From assembly GCA_040752855.1 (NCBI GenBank), contig JBFMHP010000011.1, positions 1 to 24,549 on the forward strand: a DNA stretch of 24,549 bases, given 5' to 3'. The position numbers and the translations under genes are program-made. Of this stretch, positions 16,632 to 23,755 are shown one piece after another. This DNA is from JBFMHP01 sp040752855. GTDB taxonomy: Bacteria; Pseudomonadota; Gammaproteobacteria; RBG-16-57-12. A model generated the notes under the pieces. The model was given only the letters and a program-made list of their open reading frames with translations, was not told where the DNA came from and did not search any database. Every line of letters begins with the position of its first letter. The first letter of the stretch is position 1.

Positions 16632-17897
16632 GTGCGCATCTTCTATTCGCTTTTCTTCTATACATTGGTTCCGCTGATCCTGTTGCGGCTACTCCTGCGC
16701 AGCCGCCGCGCGCCGGCCTATCGCCGCCGCATCCGCGAGCGCTTCGGGTTCATCACGCCGATCAGTGCACCTTGTCTGTGGGTCCATGCCGTCTCGGTGG
16801 GCGAGGTGCAGGCGGCCCGCCCGTTGCTGGCGCAGTTGCAGCAGCGCTATCCCGATCACACCTTGCTGGTGACCACCATGACCCCCACCGGCGCCGAGCG
16901 GGTCGTGGCCCTCGGTGGCGGGATCGAACATCGCTATCTCCCCTACGACCTGCCCGACGCAGTGCAGCGCTTTCTGCGCCGTACCCGGCCAAAGGCATGC
17001 CTGATCATGGAGACCGAGCTGTGGCCCAATCTGCTGCATTACTGCGATCGGGCGGGTATCCCCGTGGTGTTGGTCAATGCGCGCATGTCGGAGCGTTCGG
17101 CCCGTGGTTATGCACGGTTGGGTGGATTTACGCGGAATGCGCTGAGCAAATTAGCAATGATCGCCGCGCAGACAACGGCCGATCGCGAGCGGCTGATCAA
17201 TTTAGGCGCGGCTCCGACTCAAGTACAGGTTACCGGCAGTCTGAAATTTGATTTTGCTCCGCCAGAAGATATTGCCCAACACGCTGCGGTCTTGCGCGCG
17301 CAATGGGGCAATGTGCGCAAGATCTGGATCGCCGCCAGCACCCATCGTGGTGAAGACGAGTTGATTCTGCAAGCGCACGCGCGGGTCAAACAGGCGGTGC
17401 CGGAGGCGCTGCTGGTGCTGGTGCCGCGCCATCCGGAACGCTTCAACGAAGTCGCCGCGCTGTGCCAGGGGCGCGGATACCAGCTGGTGCGGCGCAGCGC
17501 GCAACGTGCCTGTGAGGCAGCGACGGATATCTTTCTCGGCGACAGCATGGGCGAGCTGATGTTGTTTTTCGCGGCCGCCGATGTCGCCTTCGTCGGCGGC
17601 AGCCTGGTTCCGACCGGTGGTCACAATCTCCTGGAGCCTGCGTCTCTTGGCAAACCGGTGCTCACCGGTCCGCACATGTTCAATTTCACCGAGATCCATC
17701 GTCAGCTTCTTGAGGCCGGCGCCTCGCGCGAGGTACGCGATCCCGCGGCCCTGGCCGAGGCCGTGATCGAGTTATTGCGGAATGAGGCGGAGCGCCAGCG
17801 TATGGGTGAAAACGGTCGGCGTTTGGTCGAACAGAATCGCGGGGCGTTGGGGCGGGTGATGGTGTTGGTCGAAGCAGTGCTCGGCGCTGGGGGCTGA
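16632..17897 (+). CDS. waaA: 3-deoxy-D-manno-octulosonic acid (Kdo) transferase
   Basis: 421 residues from a GTG start (16632), 8 bp after hldE. It has an N-terminal membrane anchor (FYSLFFYTLVPLILLRLLL), then LWVHAVSVGEVQAARPLL with the conserved SVGE glutamate, LLVTTMTPTGAERV, KACLIMETELWPNLLHYC, VLVNARMSERSARGY, VTGSLKFD, IAASTHRGEDELIL, LVPRHPERF, GDSMGELMLFFAAADVAFVGGSLVPTGGHNLLEPASLGKPVLTGPHMFNF. These are the GT30 WaaA/KdtA hallmarks. It acts on the cytoplasmic face of the inner membrane and adds Kdo to lipid IVA. Number of Kdo residues added is not predictable. Confidence 0.95.
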   Translation: MRIFYSLFFYTLVPLILLRLLLRSRRAPAYRRRIRERFGFITPISAPCLWVHAVSVGEVQAARPLLAQLQQRYPDHTLLVTTMTPTGAERVVALGGGIEHRYLPYDLPDAVQRFLRRTRPKACLIMETELWPNLLHYCDRAGIPVVLVNARMSERSARGYARLGGFTRNALSKLAMIAAQTTADRERLINLGAAPTQVQVTGSLKFDFAPPEDIAQHAAVLRAQWGNVRKIWIAASTHRGEDELILQAHARVKQAVPEALLVLVPRHPERFNEVAALCQGRGYQLVRRSAQRACEAATDIFLGDSMGELMLFFAAADVAFVGGSLVPTGGHNLLEPASLGKPVLTGPHMFNFTEIHRQLLEAGASREVRDPAALAEAVIELLRNEAERQRMGENGRRLVEQNRGALGRVMVLVEAVLGAGG

Positions 17898-17923
17898 GGG
17901 AAGATCATCGCCATCTCATGGCG

Positions 17924-18000
17924 CCGCCGGCAACGCTATCGCTTATGCCGGCCTACGTGGGTGATGTGTAGGCCGGGATAAGGCGCTGCCGTTCCCGGCA
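17924..18000. repeat. REP palindrome pair, copy A
   Basis: GCCGGCAACGCT...GCTTATGCCGGCCTAC and GTAGGCCGGGATAAGGCG...CCGTTCCCGGCA form an inverted pair with a short centre. Same family as the copies at 18543, 18625 and 24453. It lies just after waaA and next to the 3' end of the RAYT gene. Confidence 0.9.
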
Positions 18001-18014
18001 ATTCGTCCCGTGAA

Positions 18015-18512
18015 TTATTCCAAATCCATGTCGTTGATGACCGCTGGCGGATAGGTTGCCCAATCCTTCGGATACCATCCTCGCGCTACATACCATTGGA
18101 ACGAGCTGTGCGGCCAGCCCCGCGGGTGGCTGACCAAGCCATGTTTGACCGGATTGAAGTGGAGGTAATCGAGATGGGCGCGCAGATCATCTTCATCACG
18201 TATCAGGTGTTCCCAGAAACGCGATTGCCATACCGGCTTGATGGGCAGGCCGCGCGAGAAACAGGTCTTGACCATTTGCCAGCGGGTAGAGAAATCCGCA
18301 TCGTCTGGGGGGAGACGCCAGATGCAGTGCAGATGATCAGGCAGGACAACCAAGGCCAGTTGCCTGAACGGCCGGCGTTGGTTGACATATTGAAAGGCGG
18401 CACGCAAGCGCTCGATATGTGCAGGGTTGCGGAACAGGTCTCGCCGCTGATGTGTCACTTGGGTGAAAAAATAGGTGCCGCCCGGCACGTAAAGACGTCG
18501 ATAGTCGCTCAT
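18015..18512 (-). CDS. REP-associated tyrosine transposase (RAYT)
   Basis: 165 residues of the Y1 transposase/TnpA_REP family. The protein starts MSDYRRLYVPGGTYFFTQVTHQRR. It has the HUH metal site HLH at residues 60-62 in LVVLPDHLHCIW, and the nucleophile candidate Tyr116 in LDYLHFNPVKHGL, followed by HPRGWPHSSFQWYVARGWYP, all typical. Single-strand nicking and joining at REP hairpins is the known family activity. The gene is bracketed by REP pairs on both sides (17924-18000; 18543-18701) that share one consensus, the expected RAYT-plus-substrate arrangement. The frame is complete and all key residues are present, so it could be active. Confidence 0.93.
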   Translation of the reverse strand: MSDYRRLYVPGGTYFFTQVTHQRRDLFRNPAHIERLRAAFQYVNQRRPFRQLALVVLPDHLHCIWRLPPDDADFSTRWQMVKTCFSRGLPIKPVWQSRFWEHLIRDEDDLRAHLDYLHFNPVKHGLVSHPRGWPHSSFQWYVARGWYPKDWATYPPAVINDMDLE

Positions 18513-18542
18513 GATGGTCCCTCATCATTTCGTTGGTTTGGA

Positions 18543-18615
18543 TGCCGGCAACGCTTCGCTTATGCCGGCCTACAGGGTGATGGTAGGCCGGGATAAGGCG
18601 CAGCCGTTCCCGGCA
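18543..18615. repeat. REP palindrome pair, copy B
   Basis: TGCCGGCAACGCTTCGCTTA opens the copy, and GTAGGCCGGGATAAGGCGCA followed by GCCGTTCCCGGCA closes it, around a short centre. It lies 30 bp upstream of the RAYT start codon. Confidence 0.9.
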
Positions 18616-18624
18616 TTTGTCTAA

Positions 18625-18701
18625 GCCGCCGGCAACGCTTTGCTTATGCCGGCCTACATGGGTGATGCGTAGGCCGGGATAAGGTACCGCCGTTCCCGGC
18701 A
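18625..18701. repeat. REP palindrome pair, copy C
   Basis: A direct tandem of copy B with the same orientation, starting GCCGCCGGCAACGC and ending CCGTTCCCGGCA. It ends 2 bp from the tolC stop codon, so it lies in the tolC 3' end and may act in mRNA end formation. Confidence 0.9.
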
Positions 18702-18703
18702 GT

Positions 18704-20029
18704 CTATTGCAACCACGCGTTCACCGTCGCTACATCCTCTTCGTCCAGCATGCCGGCGGCGTCCTGCAAGCGCAGGGTGGCAAGGATGTAATCATAACGG
18801 GCTTGGGCAAGATTGCTTTGGGCGCGGAAGAGTTCGCGGCGGGCGGCGAGTACATCGACGGTGGTGCGGGTGCCGACTTCCAGGCCGGCCTCGGAGGCTT
18901 CCAAGGCACTCTGGCTGGAGACCAGGGCCTGTTGCAGCGCCTTGACGCGGCTGATGCCGGCGACCACGTCGAGGTAGGCGCTGCGGGTGGCGCGTTCGAT
19001 CAGCCGTCGTTGCTGTTCGTAACCTTCCTGCGCCTGGGTGAGCTGGTGTCGGCTTTGACGTACGCGCGAGCTGGTCGCGCCGCCCTGATAGAGCGGGACG
19101 TTGAGTTGCAGCGCGATGGTGGTGTCGGTGACATCTTCCAGCGTGGTGTTGGTGAACTTTTGCTCATCGAAATAGCGGTGCTGTGCGGTCAGGTCGAGCG
19201 TGGGGTAATGCCCGGAGCGGGCGCTTTCCACCGTCTGCCGCGCAACCGCCACCTGTTGTTGCAGCGAGGCGAGTTGCAGGTTCTGTTCCAGGGCGCGCTT
19301 TACCCAGGCTTCGATATCGGTCGGCTCCGGCGTTACCAGCGGTGTCTCGGTTTTGAGACCGGACAGTTCGGTGATGCTTACCGCAGTGATTTCACGCAGA
19401 CGTTCCCGCGCGATATTCAGGCGGTTTTCCGCGGCGATCTCGGCGGCCACGGCGCTGTCATAGGCGGCTTGCGATTCGTGCACGTCGGTGATCGCGATCA
19501 GGCCGACTTCATAGCGCTGCTTGGTCTGGTCCAACTGGCGCGCGATGGCCTCCTTTTCGGCGCGGGCGAAGGCGAGGTTGTCCTGCGCGGCCAGCACGCC
19601 GAAATAGGCCTCGGACAGGCGCAGGATCAGCGCCTGGCGGGCGTTCTGATAATCCGCCTCCGACTGCGCGATCTGGGCGTCGGCGATCTTGTTGTTGACG
19701 TAGGTGGTGCGGCGGTAAATCGGTTGGGTAAGGCTGAGGCTGTAGCCGGTGCTGCTGGAATCCGAGTCGATGGTGGCCCCGGTGCTTTTTACCGTGCTTT
19801 CCCCCTCGCTTTTGCTGGCACTGGCGCCCAGGTTGACCGCGGGCAGGAACCCGGCGCGGGCCTGGGTCTTCACCTCTTGGGCGGCCAGACGCGCGGCCTC
19901 GGCGCTGCGAAACTGCGGATCGCTGCTGCGCGCCTGCTGATAGGCGCTCATCAAATCGCCGGCAGTTGCGGCGGCGCTGCCAAGGCTCATGGTCACGAGC
20001 ATGGATAAAGACAAAAGCTGAGTACGCAT
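18704..20029 (-). CDS. tolC: TolC-family outer-membrane efflux/secretion channel
   Basis: 441 residues from ATG 20029, preceded by GAGGAACCT. A Sec signal peptide (MRTQLLSLSMLVTMSLGSAAATA) is followed by GDLMSAYQQARSSDPQFRSAEA, the usual first helix of mature TolC-type proteins. Two repeats of the outer-membrane efflux protein fold follow, with long alanine/glutamine-rich helices; LSLTQPIYRRTTY and LQLNVPLYQGGATSSRVRQ mark the paired beta-barrel strands. RYEVGLIAITDVHESQAAYD and GLEVGTRTTVDVLAARRELFRAQSNLAQARYDYI are the two hairpin tip regions. It would serve as the outer-membrane conduit for tripartite pumps or type I secretion. The longer frame to 20179 overlaps the rhodanese gene and is not used. 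Confidence 0.93.
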   Translation of the reverse strand: MRTQLLSLSMLVTMSLGSAAATAGDLMSAYQQARSSDPQFRSAEAARLAAQEVKTQARAGFLPAVNLGASASKSEGESTVKSTGATIDSDSSSTGYSLSLTQPIYRRTTYVNNKIADAQIAQSEADYQNARQALILRLSEAYFGVLAAQDNLAFARAEKEAIARQLDQTKQRYEVGLIAITDVHESQAAYDSAVAAEIAAENRLNIARERLREITAVSITELSGLKTETPLVTPEPTDIEAWVKRALEQNLQLASLQQQVAVARQTVESARSGHYPTLDLTAQHRYFDEQKFTNTTLEDVTDTTIALQLNVPLYQGGATSSRVRQSRHQLTQAQEGYEQQRRLIERATRSAYLDVVAGISRVKALQQALVSSQSALEASEAGLEVGTRTTVDVLAARRELFRAQSNLAQARYDYILATLRLQDAAGMLDEEDVATVNAWLQ

Positions 20030-20046
20030 CCTGAGGTTCCTCGTTC

Positions 20047-20367
20047 TTAGTATCGTGGCATGGTGCGATCGATCTCGCTCGCCCAGCGGTCGATGCCGCC
20101 GGTGAGGTTTATGACGTCGCTGAAACCATTCTGCTCCAGATAGAGCGCCACCTGCATGCTGCGCATGCCGTGGTGGCATATCACCACAGTTTTGCGTGCC
20201 GGGTCCAGTTTATCAAGGTTGCGGGTGATGGATGACATGGGGACATTCTGTGAATCCGCCAGGGCGCAGATCTTGAATTCCCAGGGTTCGCGCACATCGA
20301 GGAGCACCGGATGCTCCTCGGCGAGTTCGAGATACTTGTGTAGTTGCAGGGGGGTAAACTGCTGCAT
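20047..20367 (-). CDS. Single-domain rhodanese-like protein
   Basis: 106 residues from ATG 20367 (MQQFTPLQLHKYLEL); a GTG at 20382 would add five residues. One rhodanese domain: VLLDVREPWEFKICALADSQNVPMSSI, then the active loop CHHGMRS with Cys64, then ALYLEQNGFSDVINLTGGIDRWASEID. The loop is GlpE-sized, so sulfur transfer via a cysteine persulfide is plausible. The substrate is unknown. It lies between pcm and tolC on the same strand, 17 bp before tolC and 62 bp after the pcm stop, suggesting cotranscription. Confidence 0.9.
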   Translation of the reverse strand: MQQFTPLQLHKYLELAEEHPVLLDVREPWEFKICALADSQNVPMSSITRNLDKLDPARKTVVICHHGMRSMQVALYLEQNGFSDVINLTGGIDRWASEIDRTMPRY

Positions 20368-20429
20368 CGAGCTAATACTCACTGGTTGTGCTTGAATATT
20401 AGATTATTCTAATGGGCGGTGGGATAGTA

Positions 20430-21095
20430 TTACAAGACAAAACGCCTCGGTTTTTCGATGTGGCGCAGCGCCGGGACCTCGGTCTCGAACACGCATTCGC
20501 GTGACCATTCCTGTTTGTCGACGCGGGTGATCAGCGTCGCCTGCATCACCGGGGCCTCGCCGATGATGGCAAACATCCGGCCGCCGATGGCCAGGTTCTC
20601 CAGCAGCCCCTGCGGCACGTCTTCCGGGAAGGAGCCGGTGCAGGTGATCACATCATACGGGGCGTACATATTCCAGCCCTTGGCGGCGTCGCCGCATTCC
20701 ACGCGGACATTGGTGAGGTTGTGTGTGGCCAGTCGGGTTTCGGCCTGGAGGACGAATTCGCGGTTGACGTCGACGCTATATACATAGCGAGCGAGCTTGG
20801 CCAGCAGCGCGGCGAGATAGCCGCTGCCCGTGCCGACCTGCAGGACGGTGTCGGTGGGCTGGATTTGCAGCACTTGCAGCATGCGGCCCTCAATGACCGG
20901 CTTGAGCATGGTCTCGCCGTGGCCGAGCGGGATGAAGATGTCGGCGTAGGCGAGTTTGCGGAATTCGGCCGGCACGAAGTCTTCGCGCGGGGTCGTGTGC
21001 AAGGCCTCGAGCACGCGGGGGTCCAGCACGTCCCAGGTACGGACCTGCTGCTCGACCATGTTGAAACGGGCTTGTTCGAAATTCATCTCAGTCAT
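20430..21095 (-). CDS. pcm: Protein-L-isoaspartate O-methyltransferase-like protein
   Basis: 221 residues from ATG 21095 (MTEMNFEQARFNMVEQQVRTWDVLDPRVLEAL); ATG 21107 would add four. SAM-dependent Rossmann methyltransferase with VLQVGTGSGYLAALLAKLA (motif I), VYSVDVNREFVLQAETRL, VRVECGDAAKGW, YDVITCTGSFPEDVP and LAIGGRMFAIIG. REDFVP and LGHGETMLKPVIEGRMLQVLQI are PCMT-like substrate-side motifs, though the classical ISQPxxVA form is altered here to GETMLKPVIEG. A repair role on isoaspartyl residues is the default assignment; another methyl acceptor is possible. First gene of the pcm-rhodanese-tolC series. Confidence 0.85.
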   Translation of the reverse strand: MTEMNFEQARFNMVEQQVRTWDVLDPRVLEALHTTPREDFVPAEFRKLAYADIFIPLGHGETMLKPVIEGRMLQVLQIQPTDTVLQVGTGSGYLAALLAKLARYVYSVDVNREFVLQAETRLATHNLTNVRVECGDAAKGWNMYAPYDVITCTGSFPEDVPQGLLENLAIGGRMFAIIGEAPVMQATLITRVDKQEWSRECVFETEVPALRHIEKPRRFVL

Positions 21096-21107
21096 AGAAA
21101 ATCCCAT

Positions 21108-21379
21108 TATCGCGCGTGCTGTGGCGCCATTTTGAAAGCACTAAAGGTTACGTATTTTACGGCCTTGAGGCAAGTTTAGCCCCCGGATGGTCTGCCGCAA
21201 GCCGTATTGCTGCGAATATCCCATTGATCAGGCGATGGTTCCGGAGACCGCGTGCGCTGACATTCTTTTACATTCCTCCACAAAGCTGTGATTCGCAATC
21301 AGGGGTGGGGCGGCTAATCTTTTCCTCGTCGGGGATGTCCCGACCACCCGAGAACTCTATCGTAACTGTGAGGATATCT
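21108..21379. other. Intergenic region between pcm and the first small exported protein
   Basis: About 270 bp separate the divergent starts. A plus-strand frame in phase with the downstream gene runs through part of it but has no family-like content. A small inverted repeat TCGGG-GATG-TCCCGA lies near 21329-21343 and could be an operator or leader hairpin. The minus strand offers TAAAAT near 21152 as a possible pcm -10. Nothing firmer is seen. Confidence 0.4.
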
Positions 21380-21604
21380 ATGAAGAAGATCGTTGCATTT
21401 GCGGCGGCGGCCGCGCTGGTGTCGATCGTCAGCGCAAACGCGATGGCGACGGAAAAGGCGGCGGAGCACAAGACCTCGGAGGATATGTGTAAGGCTCAGG
21501 CTGAGAAAGACAAGGTCTCAGCGGACAAGATGGCGGCCTATGTGAAGACCTGTGTGGAAAAACACGCCAGGGCCCCGCATGCCGCCAAGCCGGCCGGGAA
21601 GTAA
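21380..21604 (+). CDS. Small exported lysine-rich protein 1 (hypothetical)
   Basis: 74 residues from ATG 21380, with GAGGA seven bases before. MKKIVAFAAAAALVSIVSANAMA is a clear Sec signal peptide cut after AMA. The mature part of about 51 residues (TEKAAEHKTSEDMCKAQAEKDKVSADKMAAYVKTCVEKH...) is charged, probably helical, and has two cysteines 19 residues apart, which could pair in the periplasm. The C(x)19C charged helical pattern is reminiscent of PsiF-type repeats, but this is a loose resemblance. A terminator follows at 21640. Function unknown. Confidence 0.7.
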   Translation: MKKIVAFAAAAALVSIVSANAMATEKAAEHKTSEDMCKAQAEKDKVSADKMAAYVKTCVEKHARAPHAAKPAGK

Positions 21605-21639
21605 GTCTGTCCGTTAGTCGTTTGATCCCCCTCTAGTCT

Positions 21640-21665
21640 GCCCCGCTCCAGGCGGGGCGTTTTTA
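21640..21665 (+). terminator. Intrinsic terminator after small protein 1
   Basis: GCCCCGC (21640-21646), a TCCAG loop and GCGGGGC (21652-21658) form a perfect 7-bp GC stem followed by GTTTTT. It sits 35 bp after the stop codon and 28 bp before the next small gene, separating or attenuating the two. Confidence 0.9.
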
Positions 21666-21686
21666 AGTTGGAAACAAGAGACAGTA

Positions 21687-21908
21687 ATGAAAAAGATTGT
21701 AGTACTCGCCACTGCTGCCACCCTGACCGCTATGGTTGCCATGCCCGGCATGGCCGAACAGAAGCCGAAGAAGGAAACTTGCGCGGTCCGCGCCATGAAG
21801 GAGCGGGTCGATGAAGAGAAGACCAAGAAACCGCATGAGAAATGCTTCGAAAACGACAGCCAGGCGTGCGAGATAAAGGCTTGGCGCGATCTGTACCAGG
21901 AGGAATGA
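21687..21908 (+). CDS. Small exported lysine-rich protein 2 (hypothetical)
   Basis: 73 residues. MKKIVVLATAATLTAMVAMPGMA is a Sec signal peptide much like that of the preceding gene. The mature part (EQKPKKETCAVRAMKERVDEEKTKKPHEKCFENDSQACEIKAWRDLYQEE) is about 50 residues, rich in Lys and Glu, with three cysteines. A purine-rich AGAGACAG lies before the ATG. The signal peptide and layout suggest kinship with protein 1, but the mature sequences share little. No family recognised. Followed by its own strong terminator. Confidence 0.65.
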   Translation: MKKIVVLATAATLTAMVAMPGMAEQKPKKETCAVRAMKERVDEEKTKKPHEKCFENDSQACEIKAWRDLYQEE

Positions 21909-21955
21909 CCAGTCCTCGAATCCCGACACCCGAACCGCTTTCACCATGCCACTTT

Positions 21956-21980
21956 GCCCCGCTCTGCCGGGGCTTTTTTT
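21956..21980 (+). terminator. Intrinsic terminator after small protein 2
   Basis: GCCCCG (21956-21961) pairs with CGGGGC (21968-21973) around CTCTGC, followed by seven T. It isolates the small genes from the sensor kinase operon downstream. Confidence 0.9.
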
Positions 21981-21988
21981 GGGCTACA

Positions 21989-22156
21989 CTAGGAGTCTGC
22001 GCGGCAGAAAGAAACGCTGCTGCAAAAGTGGGAGAGCGGCCCGATTTCTCGATCCTTTTCGTCAGATAGTGCCCACTATCTTCCTCAAACGATCGAAAAA
22101 TCTGCCTCGCTCTCCCACTTTTTCGCGACGCGTTTTTCCGCCGCGCAGACTCCTAG
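21989..22156. repeat. 168-bp near-perfect palindrome bounded by CTAG (MITE-like)
   Basis: The outer 16 bp are perfectly inverted: CTAGGAGTCTGCGCGG at 21989-22004 and its complement at 22141-22156. Inner blocks also pair, for example AAAAGTGGGAGAGCG (22024-22038) with 22108-22122. The exact centre is a hairpin GATAGTG-CC-CACTATC (22065-22080). The CTAG at each edge could be a target duplication. There is no ORF of substance inside. This is the structure of a miniature inverted-repeat element moved in trans by a transposase elsewhere. Confidence 0.85.
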
Positions 22157-22165
22157 CCATTCCCC

Positions 22166-23755
22166 ATGCCAACCGAAGGTCACGCATTGAATCACCCCGA
22201 ATCATCCGGCAACTCCATGGCCAAGCACATTGGCGGAATGCGCATGCGTACATCGATCGCCCTGCTGGGCGCGATGCTGCTGACCATGCTGGTGCTGGCG
22301 GGTTCGACCTTTGAGTTGCTCAAGGGCCAGCGTCTCCTGCTGACCCAGGCGACGCGCGAATCCCAGGCGCAAGCGGCCGCACTGCTGGCCGGCAGTATCG
22401 AGCAGGCATTGATCGGTGCGATGCGGCTGCCTTTCCAAAAATTGAGCAACATCCCGGTCGATCAGATAGCACGGGCGCGTCTGCAGCAAGTCGCTCGGGA
22501 ATATCCGGAAATCAAGGAAATCTTGCTGCTCGGTGCGGATATGCGGGTCAGGCAAGGCTTTCCCACCCCGAGCACGCCCGAGCAGCGCGTGTTGGTACAG
22601 TGGATGGCGGATCGGGCCGCGCTCGAATTCGTCAAGAACCGGGACGGGGGGTCGAGCTGGCACATCGCGGCGGAGCAAATCGACGGCCAGTCGCTGTTGT
22701 TCGCCGTCCAGCGCATCAATGAGTGGGACCAGGCGGAGGGTTGGATTCTGATGCACTTTGACCTGCCCGCCATGTTCGCGCGCCATATCCAGCCGTTGTT
22801 GAATGAATTCAATGCGCACCAAGCCGGTACGGCAACCCTCGCGGGGCCGGAGGCGCCCTGGGATGACGATGCGCTCAACTGGCCGGTCACCCGCGCCTTG
22901 CCGGGATGGACGGTGGTGGTCCAACCGGATTCGGGTCGAGCGGCCGAGCATCTGCGTCGTGAGCAGATCCTGATCCTGATATTGACCGCGGCGCTGATCG
23001 TTATGTTGCTGATGGCCACCTTTGCGGTGTGGCGGGAACTCAGGCGCGAACATTCGATCGTGGCGTTGCGCAATCGGTTTGTCGCCAATGTCTCGCATGA
23101 ACTCAAGACGCCGCTCGCGCTCATCCGGATGTATGCCGAAACGCTTTATCTGCGTCGGCTGACCGACCCCGAAAAACAGCACGAGTATCATCGCACCATA
23201 TTGCGCGAGTCCGAACGGCTCAGCGCCATGATCGACAATGTGCTCGATTTTTCCCGTCACCAGCACCTGGGCGAACCCTACCGCCTCGATGAGCGCGATC
23301 TCAGGGAGACGGTGCTGAATACCATCGCGGATTATCGCCGGCACGTCGAAGAGCAGGGGTTGAGCGTGTGCGTCGATTGCGATCCTGCCTTGCCGCCGGT
23401 GGCCCACGATCGCGGCGGGGTGCGGCAGATCGTGCTCAACCTGCTGGATAATGCCGTCAAATTCGGCAAGGAGGGCGGGCGCATCGACATTGCGCTGCAC
23501 GCGAAAGAGGGCGCTGTGGAGCTGAGCATCGCAGACTATGGTCCGGGTATTCCAGAGGTGGAGCGCGAACGGGTGCGGCGGCCGTTCGAGCGGGGACGTC
23601 ACCCGTCTGCCGCGAACGGCAGCGGATTGGGGCTGGCGGTGGTCGAGCAGATTGCCCAGGCGCATCATGCCGGGTTTCGGCTCGAAGGCGTTCCCGGGCG
23701 CCAGGGATTGCGCGCCGTCGTTGTCTTCCCGGTTAAGGAAATGACGGCCACATGA
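22166..23755 (+). CDS. Membrane sensor histidine kinase
   Basis: 529 residues from ATG 22166, but the start is uncertain: this ATG has no ribosome site, while TTG 22187 lies 7 bases after GAAGG, and ATGs at 22217, 22238 and 22244 are also in frame. A first membrane helix (about residues 29-47, IALLGAMLLTMLVLAGSTF) is followed by a periplasmic domain of about 220 residues, then a second helix (ILILILTAALIVMLLMATFAV). HisKA has FVANVSHELKTPLALIRMYAETL with phospho-acceptor His311; HATPase has NLLDNAVKF (N box), DYGPGIP (G1) and GSGLGLAVV (G2). It overlaps the regulator gene by 4 bp. The signal sensed is unknown. Confidence 0.9.
   Translation: MPTEGHALNHPESSGNSMAKHIGGMRMRTSIALLGAMLLTMLVLAGSTFELLKGQRLLLTQATRESQAQAAALLAGSIEQALIGAMRLPFQKLSNIPVDQIARARLQQVAREYPEIKEILLLGADMRVRQGFPTPSTPEQRVLVQWMADRAALEFVKNRDGGSSWHIAAEQIDGQSLLFAVQRINEWDQAEGWILMHFDLPAMFARHIQPLLNEFNAHQAGTATLAGPEAPWDDDALNWPVTRALPGWTVVVQPDSGRAAEHLRREQILILILTAALIVMLLMATFAVWRELRREHSIVALRNRFVANVSHELKTPLALIRMYAETLYLRRLTDPEKQHEYHRTILRESERLSAMIDNVLDFSRHQHLGEPYRLDERDLRETVLNTIADYRRHVEEQGLSVCVDCDPALPPVAHDRGGVRQIVLNLLDNAVKFGKEGGRIDIALHAKEGAVELSIADYGPGIPEVERERVRRPFERGRHPSAANGSGLGLAVVEQIAQAHHAGFRLEGVPGRQGLRAVVVFPVKEMTAT

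Noticed and set aside
18543..18701. Tandem repeats B and C as a CRISPR array
   Set aside because: Two units only, each an internal palindrome of the same REP family as copies A and D, adjacent to a RAYT gene; no variable spacers.
18707..20008. 433-codon plus-strand frame opposite tolC
   Set aside because: Mirrors the tolC gene and is Gly/Ala/Asp/Leu biased; tolC itself has a signal peptide and family motifs, so this is a shadow frame.
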